Assembly (NCBI RefSeq): GCF_900113315.1
Contig: NZ_FOZG01000003.1
Span: 248,001 to 312,000, forward strand
Origin: Sphingomonas jatrophae
Lineage (GTDB): Bacteria; Pseudomonadota; Alphaproteobacteria; Sphingomonadales; Sphingomonadaceae
Length of the DNA: 64,000 bases
Direction: 5' to 3'
Shown: piece by piece, positions 1 to 8,982 of the stretch
Layout of the letters: every line of letters starts with the position of its first letter
How positions within the stretch are numbered: position 1 is the first letter of the stretch
The notes under the pieces: generated by a model
Seen by the model: only the letters and a program-made list of their open reading frames with translations
Database searches by the model: none
Told to the model about the DNA's origin: nothing
Position numbers and translations under genes: made by a program

Positions 1-29
1 CGCGGGTGATTGCGTCGCCGTCCGCCGGA

Positions 30-734
30 TCAGGCGGTGACGGGCAGATCGAGATCGTCGCCGTCGGGCCAGTCGAGCGTGCCCTCCCGTACCTTCAGCA
101 GCGCGGAGGAGAGGAAGGCCAGCAGCGCACGTTCCATGTCGATGTCGGCCCATACGTCGCGGTTGAGCACCATGCCGCTCATCACCGTCTGCACCAGCCG
201 GCGCGAGCGGGACAGGAGCGCAGGATCGTCCGCCCATTCGGGAAAGACGCGCTCCAGCTCCTCACGCCACGCCCGGTCGTGCCGACGGGCCTTGGGCACG
301 AAGGTGGCGCGGAGTTCCTCGTCGGTGCGCGCAGCGACGGTCAGCTCGAGATAGGCGCTATATTCGCGCGACTGGTAGAGCCGCCAGTCGATCAGGATGC
401 CCGCATTGTCGCGCATCCGCTCCACCTCTGGCAGCTCGCGCACCGAGGTGATGAACTGTTCGAGATGCCGGTAGAAGGCATAGTCGATGACGGAGGCGAT
501 CAGCTCCTGCTTGGTCGAATAATGGTGCAGCATCGCCCCGCGGGACACGTTCGCCACCTTCGCGATCAGCTGCGTCGTGGTCCGCGCGTAGCCGACGCGG
601 GCGAGACAATCGACCGCCGCATCGAGGATCGTCACGCGCGTCTCCGCGCTCTTGCGCTGTTGCAGGCCCGCATCGGGCGTCGCCATCCCGGCAGGTTCGA
701 GCTCGGACAAGGCGGTGCGGATCGCGGCGTTCAT
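30..734 (-). CDS. TetR/AcrR family transcriptional regulator
   Basis: A 234-residue TetR-type repressor is predicted. The N-terminal helix-turn-helix lies at about residues 36-85, with the typical pattern ILDAAVDCLARVGY, then TTTQLIAKVANVSRG and HHYSTKQELI. The rest is the variable ligand-binding domain, so the ligand cannot be read from sequence. A TTG start at 773 would add 13 residues, but the ATG at 734 is preferred because it leaves room for a shared divergent promoter with the ThuA-like gene. That neighbour is the most likely direct target (inference). Family assignment is strong; the start is less sure. Confidence 0.9.
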   Translation of the reverse strand: MNAAIRTALSELEPAGMATPDAGLQQRKSAETRVTILDAAVDCLARVGYARTTTQLIAKVANVSRGAMLHHYSTKQELIASVIDYAFYRHLEQFITSVRELPEVERMRDNAGILIDWRLYQSREYSAYLELTVAARTDEELRATFVPKARRHDRAWREELERVFPEWADDPALLSRSRRLVQTVMSGMVLNRDVWADIDMERALLAFLSSALLKVREGTLDWPDGDDLDLPVTA

Positions 735-799
735 GGCCCGGCCTATCCCGCCGCGGCGCGGCAAGGCAAGCAATGAAGACTGTTTTCGGGAGTAACCAC

Positions 800-1555
800 G
801 TGGACATGGACAAGCGCCGGATCGACTGCGTCCTGATCGCCGGCGGCAAGTGGCACGACATCGACTTTGCCCGGCTGGAACTGCTCAAGCTACTGGCCGA
901 GGACCAGCGCGTGCGGGTGCGCGTGTTCGAGGATTATGAGGCGATCGACGCGATCGAGGCGGCGGACATCCTCGTCAGCTATACGTGCGACGTGATCCCG
1001 TCGCTGGCGGTGCAGGAGCGGCTGCGTGCTTATCTGGCGGGCGGCAGAAGGTGGCTGGCGCTGCATGGCTGCAACTCGGTGCTGCGCTTCCTGGAGAACG
1101 GCAAGGTGGATGCGCCGGACTGGGCGCCGCACTTCATGGAGACGCTGGGCACGGCCTTTGTCGCGCATCCGCCGGTGGGGCCGTTCCGGGTGGAGGTGAC
1201 GCAGCCGGATCATCCGCTGGTCGCGGGCATCGAGCCGTTCGAGCCGGAGGATGACGAGCTGTATCTGTCGCGTCCGACGGCGGAGATCGAGACGCTGCTG
1301 CATGTCGATTTCGAGGGTGAGGCGCCGGCCTTTGTTGCGGACCAGTGGAGCGCGAGGCGGCATCCGCTCATGTACCTGCGGCGTTGGGGCGACGGCGCGA
1401 TCCTGTACAATGCGCTGGGGCATTGCCGCGGGCATCTGGACATGCAGCCGAAGGTCGAGTGGTTCCCGAAGGTGCAGCGGGGCGCGTGGCGGTGCCCGGA
1501 ATATTACGAACTGCTGCGGCGCGGGATCGCCTGGACCAAGGCGGGCCTAAGGTGA
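800..1555 (+). CDS. ThuA-like domain protein
   Basis: A 251-residue protein resembling the ThuA (trehalose-utilisation, glutamine-amidotransferase-like) fold: an N-terminal beta strand RIDCVLIAGG, an 'ILVSYTCDV' strand, and the nucleophile-elbow-like WLALHGCNS segment. ThuA-like proteins accompany carbohydrate and aromatic catabolic genes but their chemistry is poorly defined. The start is placed at GTG 800 because GGGAG at 788-792 sits seven bases upstream; ATG 773 and ATG 806 are in-frame alternatives. It is divergent from the TetR gene and convergent with the CoA ligase, with a hairpin between. No function is proposed beyond the fold. Confidence 0.75.
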   Translation: MDMDKRRIDCVLIAGGKWHDIDFARLELLKLLAEDQRVRVRVFEDYEAIDAIEAADILVSYTCDVIPSLAVQERLRAYLAGGRRWLALHGCNSVLRFLENGKVDAPDWAPHFMETLGTAFVAHPPVGPFRVEVTQPDHPLVAGIEPFEPEDDELYLSRPTAEIETLLHVDFEGEAPAFVADQWSARRHPLMYLRRWGDGAILYNALGHCRGHLDMQPKVEWFPKVQRGAWRCPEYYELLRRGIAWTKAGLR

Positions 1556-1570
1556 CGAAGTTGACACTCA

Positions 1571-1594
1571 GGCGCCCTATTCCGACAGGGCGCC
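1571..1594. terminator. Bidirectional hairpin terminator
   Basis: GGCGCCCT and AGGGCGCC form a perfect 8-bp stem around an 8-base loop. It lies between the convergent ThuA-like gene and the CoA ligase, where a shared terminator is expected. There is no strong T run, so the termination mechanism is inferred. Confidence 0.6.
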
Positions 1595-1607
1595 CTACAT
1601 GGCCTAA

Positions 1608-3161
1608 CTAGTTGATGTTGCGCGCATAGCCTTCCCAGAAGGGCGCGCGCAGCTCGCGCCGGAGGATCTTGCCGGTCGGCCCGCGGGGCAGCGCCGGGAT
1701 GACATCGACGCTCTTGGGCAGTTTGTAACCGGCGATGCGCTGGCGGGCCCAGGCGATCACCTCGGCGGGCTCGATCGCGGTGCCGGGTTTCGCGACCGCG
1801 ACCGCCTTCACCTCCTCGCCCCATTTCGCGGAAGGCACGCCGATCACCGCCACCTCGGCGATGGCCGGATGCTCGTAGAGCGCGGCCTCGACCTCGGCCG
1901 GATAGACGTTCTCGCCGCCCGTCACGATCATGTCCTTCACCCGATCCTGGATGAAGAGGTAGCCGCCCTCGTCCAGATAGCCGGCATCGCCGGTGCGGAA
2001 CCAGCCGTCGGGCGAGAGCGCCTCCGCGGTCGCATCGGGGCGCTGCCAGTAGCCGACCATGACCAGCGGCGCGCGGATGGCGATCTCGCCGCTCTGGCCG
2101 GTTGGCAGCGGGGTGCCGGCGGCATCCTGGATGCGGATCTCGACGCCCGGCATCATGGGGCGGCCGGCAGACGTCATGCGGACGGTGCCGGCGGGGTCGT
2201 GATCCTCGGGCGTCAGTGCGCAGACGGTGCCCGACGTCTCCGTCATGCCATACATCTGGACGAAGCCGCAGCGGAACACCGCCATCGCCTCGCGCAACAG
2301 CGGCAGCGGGATGGGCGACGCGCCGTAGAGGATGGTGCGGATGCGGCCATAATCCACCTCGCGCGCGCGCGGGTGCCCGAGCAGCATCTGCAGGGCCGAG
2401 GGCACGACGAAGATCTTGCTCAGCCGCTCATGCTCGATGAAATCGAGCACCTGCCCCGCATCGAACTCGGCGACGACGAGCCCAGTCGCGCCCGCGGCCA
2501 GCGTCTGCGTGCCGAAGCCGGTGCCGCCGATGTGGAAGACGGGCATGACGATGAGGCTGACATCGTCGTCGGTGAAGCGGTTCCAGGCCGGCTGCGCGTC
2601 GACCGGCAGCGTGCGATAGACGAGCAGGTTGCGGTGGCTGAGCATCGCGCCCTTGGGCCGCCCGGTGGTGCCCGACGTGTAGAGCTGGACCGCGACATCC
2701 CCGGCGTCGACCGCTACATCCGGATCGTTGTCGGGCTGCCCGTCCCGCCATGCCGGATAGTCGGTGAGCGGCAGCAGCGTCGGCGCATCCGCCCGCCCGG
2801 CAAAGAGCGCCGCCAGCCTGCCTGCGAAGTCCGGCCCCGCGACGATCCAGCGGACCTGTGCATCGCGGATGATCCAGTCCAGCTCCGCATCGGCAAGCCG
2901 CCAATTGACCGGCACCATGACGGCGCCCGCCTTGGCGGCGCCGAACAGCAGCTCGTAATAAGCCGGGTGGTTCTTGCCGAGATAGCCGATCCGCTCGCCC
3001 GGCCTGATCCCTTGCGCGATCAGGCCGTTCGCGACGCGGCTGGCGCGTGCGTCGAGCGCGGCATAGCTGGTATCCGCGCCCTCGAAACGGAGCGCCGTCT
3101 TGTCACCATAACGCGCCCCCTGCGCGCGGATCAGCGCGCCGAGCGTCGGCTCGTCACTCAC
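1608..3161 (-). CDS. Acyl-CoA synthetase (class I adenylate-forming)
   Basis: A 517-residue AMP-forming ligase that activates a carboxylic acid as its CoA thioester. All core motifs are visible: the P-loop-like YTSGTTGRPKGAM, the YGMTETSG motif, the hinge region FRTGDAGYLDEGGYLF, the DMIVTGGENVYP motif, and the C-terminal PRGPTGKILRREL that carries the catalytic lysine. The start is GTG 3161, overlapping the stop of the E2 gene in GTGA, so translation is probably coupled. It is the last gene of a nine-gene operon with a Rieske oxygenase and a 2-oxo acid dehydrogenase complex. Substrate unknown; medium- or long-chain or aromatic acids are possible. Confidence 0.93.
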   Translation of the reverse strand: MSDEPTLGALIRAQGARYGDKTALRFEGADTSYAALDARASRVANGLIAQGIRPGERIGYLGKNHPAYYELLFGAAKAGAVMVPVNWRLADAELDWIIRDAQVRWIVAGPDFAGRLAALFAGRADAPTLLPLTDYPAWRDGQPDNDPDVAVDAGDVAVQLYTSGTTGRPKGAMLSHRNLLVYRTLPVDAQPAWNRFTDDDVSLIVMPVFHIGGTGFGTQTLAAGATGLVVAEFDAGQVLDFIEHERLSKIFVVPSALQMLLGHPRAREVDYGRIRTILYGASPIPLPLLREAMAVFRCGFVQMYGMTETSGTVCALTPEDHDPAGTVRMTSAGRPMMPGVEIRIQDAAGTPLPTGQSGEIAIRAPLVMVGYWQRPDATAEALSPDGWFRTGDAGYLDEGGYLFIQDRVKDMIVTGGENVYPAEVEAALYEHPAIAEVAVIGVPSAKWGEEVKAVAVAKPGTAIEPAEVIAWARQRIAGYKLPKSVDVIPALPRGPTGKILRRELRAPFWEGYARNIN

Positions 3162-4618
3162 GCGGTCAGATCCTCGGGCGTTTCGATCAGGCGGGTCAGT
3201 TCGGCCAGGAAGCGCGCGCCGACCGCACCGTCGATGGCACGGTGATCGCACGACAGAGACAGCTGGATGCGCGTGGCGAAGGTGAGCGCATGATCGACGC
3301 CCATCGCCGCCTGCCGCGCCGCACCGACCGCAAGGATCGCACCCTGCGGCGGATTGATGATGGCATCGAACTGCTCGATCCCGAACATGCCGAGATTGGA
3401 GACGGAGAAGCTGCCGCCCTGAAACTCCTCGGAGGCGAGCTTGCCCGCGCGGGCGCGGGCGGCGAGCGTCTTCACCTCGGCGGAGATGGCCGCGACCGAC
3501 TTGGTATCGGCCGCGCGGACGATGGGCGTGAGCAGGCCCTTGTCGGTCGCCACCGCAACGGCGACGTCGGCGTGGGGAAAGCGATGGATCTCCTCGCCAT
3601 GGACCTGGATGTTGACGTCCGGATGCGCCTTCAGCGCCAGAGCCACGGCGCGGATCAGATAATCGTTGATCGACGGCGCCTCACCCGCCGCACGCTTGGC
3701 CTGCGCGCGGAGCGAATTCAGCGCATCCACCCGCGCGCTGTTGCGCAGGTAGAAATGCGGGATCGTGCTCTTGGACAAGGTGAGCTGGCGCGCGATCGCC
3801 TTGCGCATGGCGGACATGCGGACAACCTCCACGCCGGTTGCGGGCGTCGGCGGTGGCGCGGGTGGCGCGACAGGCTCCGGCGTCGCCTCGGGCGCGGGCG
3901 CCGCTGGCGCAGCAGCCGGGGCGATGCAGGCGAGCACGTCCGCCTTGCCGATGCGGCCGCGGCGGCCGCTGCCGGCGATGCCGCTGAGATCGACACCGTG
4001 CTGCACCGCCAGCCGCTTGGCGAGCGGCGAGGCGAAGACGGTATCGAGCGCCGCGGTCGTCGGCGCGATCGAGACGGGCGCGCCGCCGACCGGGGGCGGT
4101 GCCGGACGGTCGAGCTGATCGACATCCTGATAGGTGAGGCGCCCGTCGCGGCCGGAGCCCGTGGCGCTGGCGACATCGACGCCGCGGGCCTCGGCCAGCT
4201 GGCGCGCCGCGGGGCTGATCGCCAGGCCGTCCGGAATGGCGGGCGGTGCCGCGGCGACGGTCGGCTGCGGCGCGGGCGGCGAGACGGAGGCGGCAGGCGG
4301 CGTGGCGGCAGCGGCGCCGCCCGGGCGATAGCTGGCGACGAAGGCGTCGAGCGCTGCCGCATCGGGCGACGAGCCGGGATCGGCGAACACCGCGAGCAGC
4401 GCGCCAACGGGGCGCACCTCCCCCGCAGGCGTGACGATGCGCGCGAGCCGGGCGGGGAATTCCGCCTCATATTCGTTGGTGATCTTGTCCGTCTCGATCA
4501 GCGTGACGAGATCGCCCTTGGCGAAATCCGCGCCCTCGCCGACCATCCAGTCGGCGACGGTGCCTTCCTCCATCTCGATGCCCCATTTCGGCATCGTGAA
4601 GGCGCGCAGGCCGCTCAT
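3158..4618 (-). CDS. 2-oxo acid/acetoin dehydrogenase E2, dihydrolipoamide acyltransferase
   Basis: A 486-residue E2 subunit. The N-terminal lipoyl domain has the lipoylated lysine in ETDKI (Lys45). Two separate peripheral-subunit-binding segments follow, at about residues 134-170 (ISPAARQLAEARGVD) and 190-228 (ASPLAKRLAVQHGVD), joined by Ala/Pro-rich linkers. The catalytic acyltransferase domain ends with the active-site motif DHRAIDG. Most bacterial E2 chains carry one subunit-binding domain, so the duplication is notable. It overlaps the E1-beta gene by four bases (ATGA). No E3 dihydrolipoamide dehydrogenase is seen in the window, so E3 must come from elsewhere. The 2-oxo acid or diketone substrate is unknown. 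Confidence 0.93.
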   Translation of the reverse strand: MSGLRAFTMPKWGIEMEEGTVADWMVGEGADFAKGDLVTLIETDKITNEYEAEFPARLARIVTPAGEVRPVGALLAVFADPGSSPDAAALDAFVASYRPGGAAAATPPAASVSPPAPQPTVAAAPPAIPDGLAISPAARQLAEARGVDVASATGSGRDGRLTYQDVDQLDRPAPPPVGGAPVSIAPTTAALDTVFASPLAKRLAVQHGVDLSGIAGSGRRGRIGKADVLACIAPAAAPAAPAPEATPEPVAPPAPPPTPATGVEVVRMSAMRKAIARQLTLSKSTIPHFYLRNSARVDALNSLRAQAKRAAGEAPSINDYLIRAVALALKAHPDVNIQVHGEEIHRFPHADVAVAVATDKGLLTPIVRAADTKSVAAISAEVKTLAARARAGKLASEEFQGGSFSVSNLGMFGIEQFDAIINPPQGAILAVGAARQAAMGVDHALTFATRIQLSLSCDHRAIDGAVGARFLAELTRLIETPEDLTA

Positions 4619-5640
4619 CGCGGCGCACTCCCGCGGTAGCCGAGCAGCTGCGTCACCGCCGCCTCGACGCGCTCGGCATCAGGCAGGTAGGCGCGCTCCA
4701 GCTCGACCGCGAAGGGCACGGGCGTGTGCGGGGGCGTGACCATGCTGACCGGCGCGCGAAGCGCGGCGAACGCCTTTTCGCCGACCATCGCGGCGATATC
4801 CGCGGCAAGGCCGCAGCGCGGCGGATTCTCGTCGAGCACGACCAAGCGGCCGGTCGTCTCGACGGAGTCGAGGATCGCCTCCTCATCGAGCGGGCTGGTG
4901 GTGCGCAGATCGATCACGTCGCAGCCGATGCCCTGCTGCGCCAGCCGGTCCGCGGCGGTGGCGGCCGTGCCGACGAGCTGGCCGCAGGTGACGATCGTCA
5001 CGTCCGATCCCTCGCGCACCAGCCGGGCATGGCCGAAGGGAATGACATATTCCTCCTCGGGCACGTCGCCGCGCGTGGCGTAGAGCGCCTTGGGCTCGAA
5101 GAAGAGGACGGGATCGTCGTCGCGGATCGCCTGCGTCAGCAGCCCCTTGGCCTCGGCCGGGCTGGACGGGATGACGACCTTGAGGCCGGGGATCGCCGTC
5201 ATCAAACCGTAGACGGATTGGCTGTGCTGCGGCCCGGCATTGCGGCCGGCGCCGTAGGCGATGCGGATCACCGCCGGACAGCGGCTCTTGCCGCCGAACA
5301 TGTAGCGGAACTTGGCCATCTGGTTCCAGATCTGGTCCAGACAGACGCCGACGAAATCGGCGAACATCAGTTCCGCCACCGGCCGCTTGCCGGCCAGCGC
5401 CGCGCCCGCCGCCGCGCCGATGATGGCGGATTCGGAGATGGGCGTATCGATCACGCGGCCCGCGCCGAACTTCTCGTAAAGGCCGGCGGTGGTCTTCCAG
5501 ATGCCGCCGATCGCCTCCGGCCCGCCGGCCGTGCCCATGCCGCCGACGATATCCTCGCCCAGCACGATCACGCTCGGATCGCGCTCCATCTCCTGGTGCA
5601 AGGTGAGGTTGATCGCCTCGCGCAGCTGCATTTTCGCCAT
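4615..5640 (-). CDS. 2-oxo acid/acetoin dehydrogenase E1 component, beta subunit
   Basis: A 341-residue transketolase-like beta subunit that pairs with the E1-alpha product to decarboxylate a 2-oxo acid or cleave an acetoin-like diketone using thiamine diphosphate. The start region has LREAINLTLHQEM and VIVLGEDIVGG; ISESAIIGAAAGAAL and the PSSPAEAKGLL segment are characteristic of PdhB/AcoB proteins. Length matches the family. It lies 13 bases after E1-alpha and overlaps E2 by four bases, in the canonical alpha-beta-E2 order. Because it sits in an oxygenase/CoA-ligase operon, a dedicated catabolic role is likelier than central pyruvate oxidation (inference). Confidence 0.93.
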   Translation of the reverse strand: MAKMQLREAINLTLHQEMERDPSVIVLGEDIVGGMGTAGGPEAIGGIWKTTAGLYEKFGAGRVIDTPISESAIIGAAAGAALAGKRPVAELMFADFVGVCLDQIWNQMAKFRYMFGGKSRCPAVIRIAYGAGRNAGPQHSQSVYGLMTAIPGLKVVIPSSPAEAKGLLTQAIRDDDPVLFFEPKALYATRGDVPEEEYVIPFGHARLVREGSDVTIVTCGQLVGTAATAADRLAQQGIGCDVIDLRTTSPLDEEAILDSVETTGRLVVLDENPPRCGLAADIAAMVGEKAFAALRAPVSMVTPPHTPVPFAVELERAYLPDAERVEAAVTQLLGYRGSAPR

Positions 5641-5653
5641 GGTGCGAAGCCCC

Positions 5654-6625
5654 TCAGTAGCTGATGTAGACGTCGGTCAGGACGTCGGCGGCGGTGGGCC
5701 GCGGCGCGCTGCGGGCCTCGGCGACGGAGGCCTCGATCATCTGCATGACCTCCGCATCGACCTGATCGAGATCGGCGCCCTCGAGCAGCTTCGCCTCGGT
5801 CACGCGGGTGCGGAACGCCTCGAGGCAGTCCCGCTCGGCACGGATGCGGTCGAGCTCGCCGGGGCCGCGATAGCGTTGCGGATCGCCCTCGAAATGGCCG
5901 AAGAAGCGCTCGGTATCGAGCTCCACCGCGGCCGGGCCGTTGCCGGCGCGGACATATTCGAGCACTTCGCGCATCACCTCGGTGACGGCGAAGAAATCGG
6001 AGCCGTTGCCGCGCCACACTTTCATGCCGAACGCCTCGGCGCGGCTGGCGATGTCGCCCGACGTGGCGACGGCGTAATCGACGCCGGTATGTTCGGAATA
6101 ATGATTGTTCTCGAACAGGAAGATGCAGGGCGCCTTGACGACGACGGCGAGGTTCATGGCCTCGAACGTGGTGCCCTGGTTGCACGCGCCGTCGCCCGAG
6201 AAGGCGACGGACACGCGCCCCTGCCCGTCCAGCTTGGCGGAGATGGCGGCGCCGACCGCGATGGGGGCGCCGGCGCCGACGATGCCGTTGGCGCCGAGCA
6301 TGCCCTTGTCGACATCCGCAATGTGCATCGAGCCGCCCTTGCCCTTGCACAGCCCTTCGGCCGATCCGTAGATCTCGCGCATCATCCCCTTCACGTCACA
6401 GCCCTTGGCGATGCAGTGGCCATGGCCGCGGTGGGTGGAGATGATGTAGTCGCCATCGGTCAGCTGCTCGCACACGCCGACCGCGACCGCCTCCTGCCCC
6501 GAATAGAGGTGGGTGAAGCCGGCAATCTCGCCCTTCTGGATCTCGACGTGCAGGCGTTCCTCGAACTCGCGGATCACCTTCATCTGGCGATACGCGCCCA
6601 GCATCTGCTCGCGACTGAGCTGCAT
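5654..6625 (-). CDS. 2-oxo acid/acetoin dehydrogenase E1 component, alpha subunit
   Basis: A 323-residue thiamine-diphosphate-binding alpha subunit. The ThDP motif is seen as SGDGACNQG followed about thirty residues later by FLFENN. The THRGHGHCIAKG and GKGGSMH segments match the E1-alpha active-site region. The start is ATG 6625 (MQLSREQM); the longer in-frame extension upstream is low-complexity Ser/Arg and lacks family similarity. It is the first gene of the E1-E2 block, 34 bases after an SDR gene. Close relatives include both acetoin dehydrogenase and branched or pyruvate dehydrogenases; these cannot be separated without alignment. Confidence 0.93.
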   Translation of the reverse strand: MQLSREQMLGAYRQMKVIREFEERLHVEIQKGEIAGFTHLYSGQEAVAVGVCEQLTDGDYIISTHRGHGHCIAKGCDVKGMMREIYGSAEGLCKGKGGSMHIADVDKGMLGANGIVGAGAPIAVGAAISAKLDGQGRVSVAFSGDGACNQGTTFEAMNLAVVVKAPCIFLFENNHYSEHTGVDYAVATSGDIASRAEAFGMKVWRGNGSDFFAVTEVMREVLEYVRAGNGPAAVELDTERFFGHFEGDPQRYRGPGELDRIRAERDCLEAFRTRVTEAKLLEGADLDQVDAEVMQMIEASVAEARSAPRPTAADVLTDVYISY

Positions 6626-6659
6626 TACGGCTTCCCTCTCGTGTCGGCGGCGGCGGCTG

Positions 6660-7421
6660 TCAGAACTGGACGCGCTTGACCATGCCGCCGTCGACGACAA
6701 GGTTGGCGCCGGTGGTGTAGGCGGACAGCGGCGAGCAGAGGAAGGTGATCGCCGCGGCGATCTCCTCCGGGCGGCCGAGGCGGCCCATCGGCACGCCGGC
6801 GACGGTCTTCTCGTACAGCTCGGGCCGGCCCTGCTTGATCTTGTCCCAGTCCCCGCCCTCGATGAAGATGGCGCCCGGCGACACGCTGTTCACGCGGATA
6901 CCCTTGGGGGCGAGGCGCTGCGCGAGCGCGGAGGCGTGATGGACCAGCGCGGCCTTGATCGCGGCATAAGGCTGCGGGCCGAAGCTCGGCTCGATCGCGA
7001 CGGTGGTGCCGATCACGACGATCGAGGCGGCGTCCGACTGCTCGATGTGCGGCATCACCGCATCGATGCCGCGCCACACGCCCATCAGATCCTGCTCGAA
7101 GGCGTTGCGCCACGTCTCCTCGCTGGCGGGCGGACCCTTGGCGGAGGTGAAGGAGACGAAGATGTCGCAGCCGCCGAGCGCCGCCGCCGACGCGTCGATC
7201 CACGCCTTGTACGCGGCGGGATCGGTCAGGTCGACGCTGGCCGCCTCGACCTTGCCGCCGTGCGCGCGGAGCGCCGCGGCGGCGGCATCGACGCCCGCCT
7301 GATCGCGCGCGCAGAAGGCGATGTCGACGCCCTCTGCCGCCAGCAGCTCCGCCGTCGCGCGGCCGAGGCCCTTGGAGGCACCCGCCAGGATCGCCTTGCG
7401 GCCCTTGAGCTTCAGATCCAT
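6660..7421 (-). CDS. SDR family oxidoreductase
   Basis: A 253-residue short-chain dehydrogenase/reductase. The cofactor motif is GASKGLGRA and the active site includes PYAAIK (YxxxK). At the position of the usual catalytic serine, 13 residues before the tyrosine, the sequence reads IGTTVA, so threonine appears to replace serine. The C-terminal PGAIFIEGG and ANLVVDGGM segments are family-typical. It probably oxidises or reduces a hydroxyl/ketone intermediate of the operon's pathway. It sits three bases after the NIPSNAP-like gene and 34 bases before E1-alpha. Substrate unknown. Confidence 0.9.
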   Translation of the reverse strand: MDLKLKGRKAILAGASKGLGRATAELLAAEGVDIAFCARDQAGVDAAAAALRAHGGKVEAASVDLTDPAAYKAWIDASAAALGGCDIFVSFTSAKGPPASEETWRNAFEQDLMGVWRGIDAVMPHIEQSDAASIVVIGTTVAIEPSFGPQPYAAIKAALVHHASALAQRLAPKGIRVNSVSPGAIFIEGGDWDKIKQGRPELYEKTVAGVPMGRLGRPEEIAAAITFLCSPLSAYTTGANLVVDGGMVKRVQF

Positions 7422-7424
7422 CGC

Positions 7425-7748
7425 TTAAATCTCCTGCCGGGCGAGGCGGCCGCCTCGCGCGTCCATGAACACGAGCGTCTCCGTCTCGATGTAAGTGTCG
7501 AGCAGGACGCGGATTTCGGGATAATCGGGGTGGGCCCGGAACTTGTCGTAGGTGAGCGGGAATTCGGCGTAGCCGTCCATCTCCCAGATGTCGGTAATCG
7601 TGTTCAGCCGGCCGGTGCGCTGGACGAAGCAGCCGATCAGCCGCCAGCTGCCGCTTTCCATGATTGGAAAGACGCGGTCGTTGAGCAGATCGAGCAGAGC
7701 CGGCAGGTGGCCGGGGACGACCGTGATCTCGGACTTCATGTAGAGCAT
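7425..7748 (-). CDS. NIPSNAP-like ferredoxin-fold protein
   Basis: A 107-residue protein with features of NIPSNAP/dimeric alpha-beta barrel proteins: a strand at KSEITVVPGHLPALLDLL, then WRLIGCFVQRTGRLNTITDIWEM (quoted in two parts here: WRLIGCFVQRTG and RLNTITDIWEM) and a C-terminal strand. Such proteins are often small accessory proteins of oxygenase operons, but no reaction can be assigned. The start is ATG 7748, two bases after the Rieske stop, so it is almost certainly co-translated with the oxygenase. An upstream in-frame extension lies inside the Rieske gene and was discarded. Confidence 0.75.
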   Translation of the reverse strand: MLYMKSEITVVPGHLPALLDLLNDRVFPIMESGSWRLIGCFVQRTGRLNTITDIWEMDGYAEFPLTYDKFRAHPDYPEIRVLLDTYIETETLVFMDARGGRLARQEI

Positions 7749-7750
7749 GG

Positions 7751-8962
7751 TCAGTTGCGCCCCTGCATGATGGCGTTGAGATTGCGGTGCCAGTGCTGGA
7801 GCGCGATCTCGTTGCGGCCGAGCACGGTGGCGAAGCCTTCGGGCGCCCAGCGCAGATTGTCCTGCCCGTCGCGCGAGACGGAATAATCTTCCTCCGTCAC
7901 GACGCGCTGGATGAAATCGTGCATCTCGGCCCACTTCGCGACATCCACCTCCGCACCCGAATGCGCCGGCTGATAGGTCGACAGCAAAGTGCGCGAACGA
8001 TCCACCGTCTCACCCGGGAAGACGCGCGAAATGCCGTAGAACTGACCGACGCCGGGGATCGAATTGACGTTGATGATCATGTTCGGGAACAGCATGTAGA
8101 GGCCGCCATAATCGGTATGCGGCCACTCCGCCTCGTCCCGCTCCTGATAGTCCATGAACTCGGCGCGGGGGAAAGCGAGACGGGCATGGAGCCCGTAATT
8201 GTCGTAGATCATGATGTTCGAGTAAGCGAGCTGGCCGATCGTCTCGGGATGGAGCGAAGCGAAGTGATAGCTTTCGCCATAGGTATCGAGGGCGTATTTC
8301 CAGTTCGCCTCGCACGGTATTTCCGAGCGGCGGATGGGATCTGCCTTGCCCAGCTCGAGATGCGCGATCTCACCCGCGAAATCGCCGAGATGCGCATCGA
8401 CGTCGATCGGCTCGCCCCGCGGCGTCAGGCGGACGAAGATCAGGCCGTAGCGCTCCGCGACAGGCACAGGCAGCAGGCCGAGCTCCGCCTTGTCGACGCC
8501 CTCGAACCCTTCCTTGCCGGGCTGGCCGATCAGCTTGCCCTCCAGATCGAACGTCCAGGCATGGAAGCGGCAGGTCATCCGCGTGCGGCGGCTGCAGTCG
8601 GTCACCACCTTGGCGCCGCGGTGCGGGCACATGTTGAGGAAGGCGTTGACCGTGCCCGCCTTCGACCGGACGAGCAGGATAGACGGACCCAGCACGTCGA
8701 ACAGCATCATGTCGCCGGGCTCGGGGATGTCGCGCGTCAGCCCCGCCACGATCGGCATGCCGTGGAAGATGGCGCGCCGTTCCCGCTCGGCATAATCGGC
8801 GCTGGTATAGACGGCCGGATCGATCCGCATCGGCGCCGCATCGAGATCGGTGGAGCGCGAGCGCATCCGATCCAGCGTGCGGCGGCGGAGCGCGTAATGC
8901 GACTCGCGGCGGGCCGCCTCCATCTCGGGCGACGTGCCGGGCCGGTCTGCGACGGAAGCCAT
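7751..8962 (-). CDS. Rieske non-heme iron oxygenase, large subunit
   Basis: A 403-residue ring-hydroxylating-type oxygenase alpha subunit. The Rieske [2Fe-2S] ligands are in CPHRG and, about 18 residues on, CRFHAW. The catalytic-domain mononuclear iron site is in DTYGESYHFASLH, with the two histidines five apart; an acidic ligand is probably in the MHDFIQ segment near the C terminus. No beta subunit, ferredoxin or reductase gene is adjacent, so electron partners must be encoded elsewhere. In the operon it is followed by NIPSNAP-like and SDR genes and preceded by ABM- and SnoaL-like genes. Monooxygenation or demethylation of a polycyclic or aromatic substrate is plausible. Confidence 0.92.
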   Translation of the reverse strand: MASVADRPGTSPEMEAARRESHYALRRRTLDRMRSRSTDLDAAPMRIDPAVYTSADYAERERRAIFHGMPIVAGLTRDIPEPGDMMLFDVLGPSILLVRSKAGTVNAFLNMCPHRGAKVVTDCSRRTRMTCRFHAWTFDLEGKLIGQPGKEGFEGVDKAELGLLPVPVAERYGLIFVRLTPRGEPIDVDAHLGDFAGEIAHLELGKADPIRRSEIPCEANWKYALDTYGESYHFASLHPETIGQLAYSNIMIYDNYGLHARLAFPRAEFMDYQERDEAEWPHTDYGGLYMLFPNMIINVNSIPGVGQFYGISRVFPGETVDRSRTLLSTYQPAHSGAEVDVAKWAEMHDFIQRVVTEEDYSVSRDGQDNLRWAPEGFATVLGRNEIALQHWHRNLNAIMQGRN

Positions 8963-8982
8963 GCTGCCGGTCTCCTCCAGGA

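Noticed and set aside
3047-4639. 530-codon open frame on the plus strand opposite the E2 gene
   Set aside because: Antisense shadow of a GC-rich gene: very Arg/Gly/Asp-rich, no domain, while the minus strand has lipoyl and catalytic motifs.
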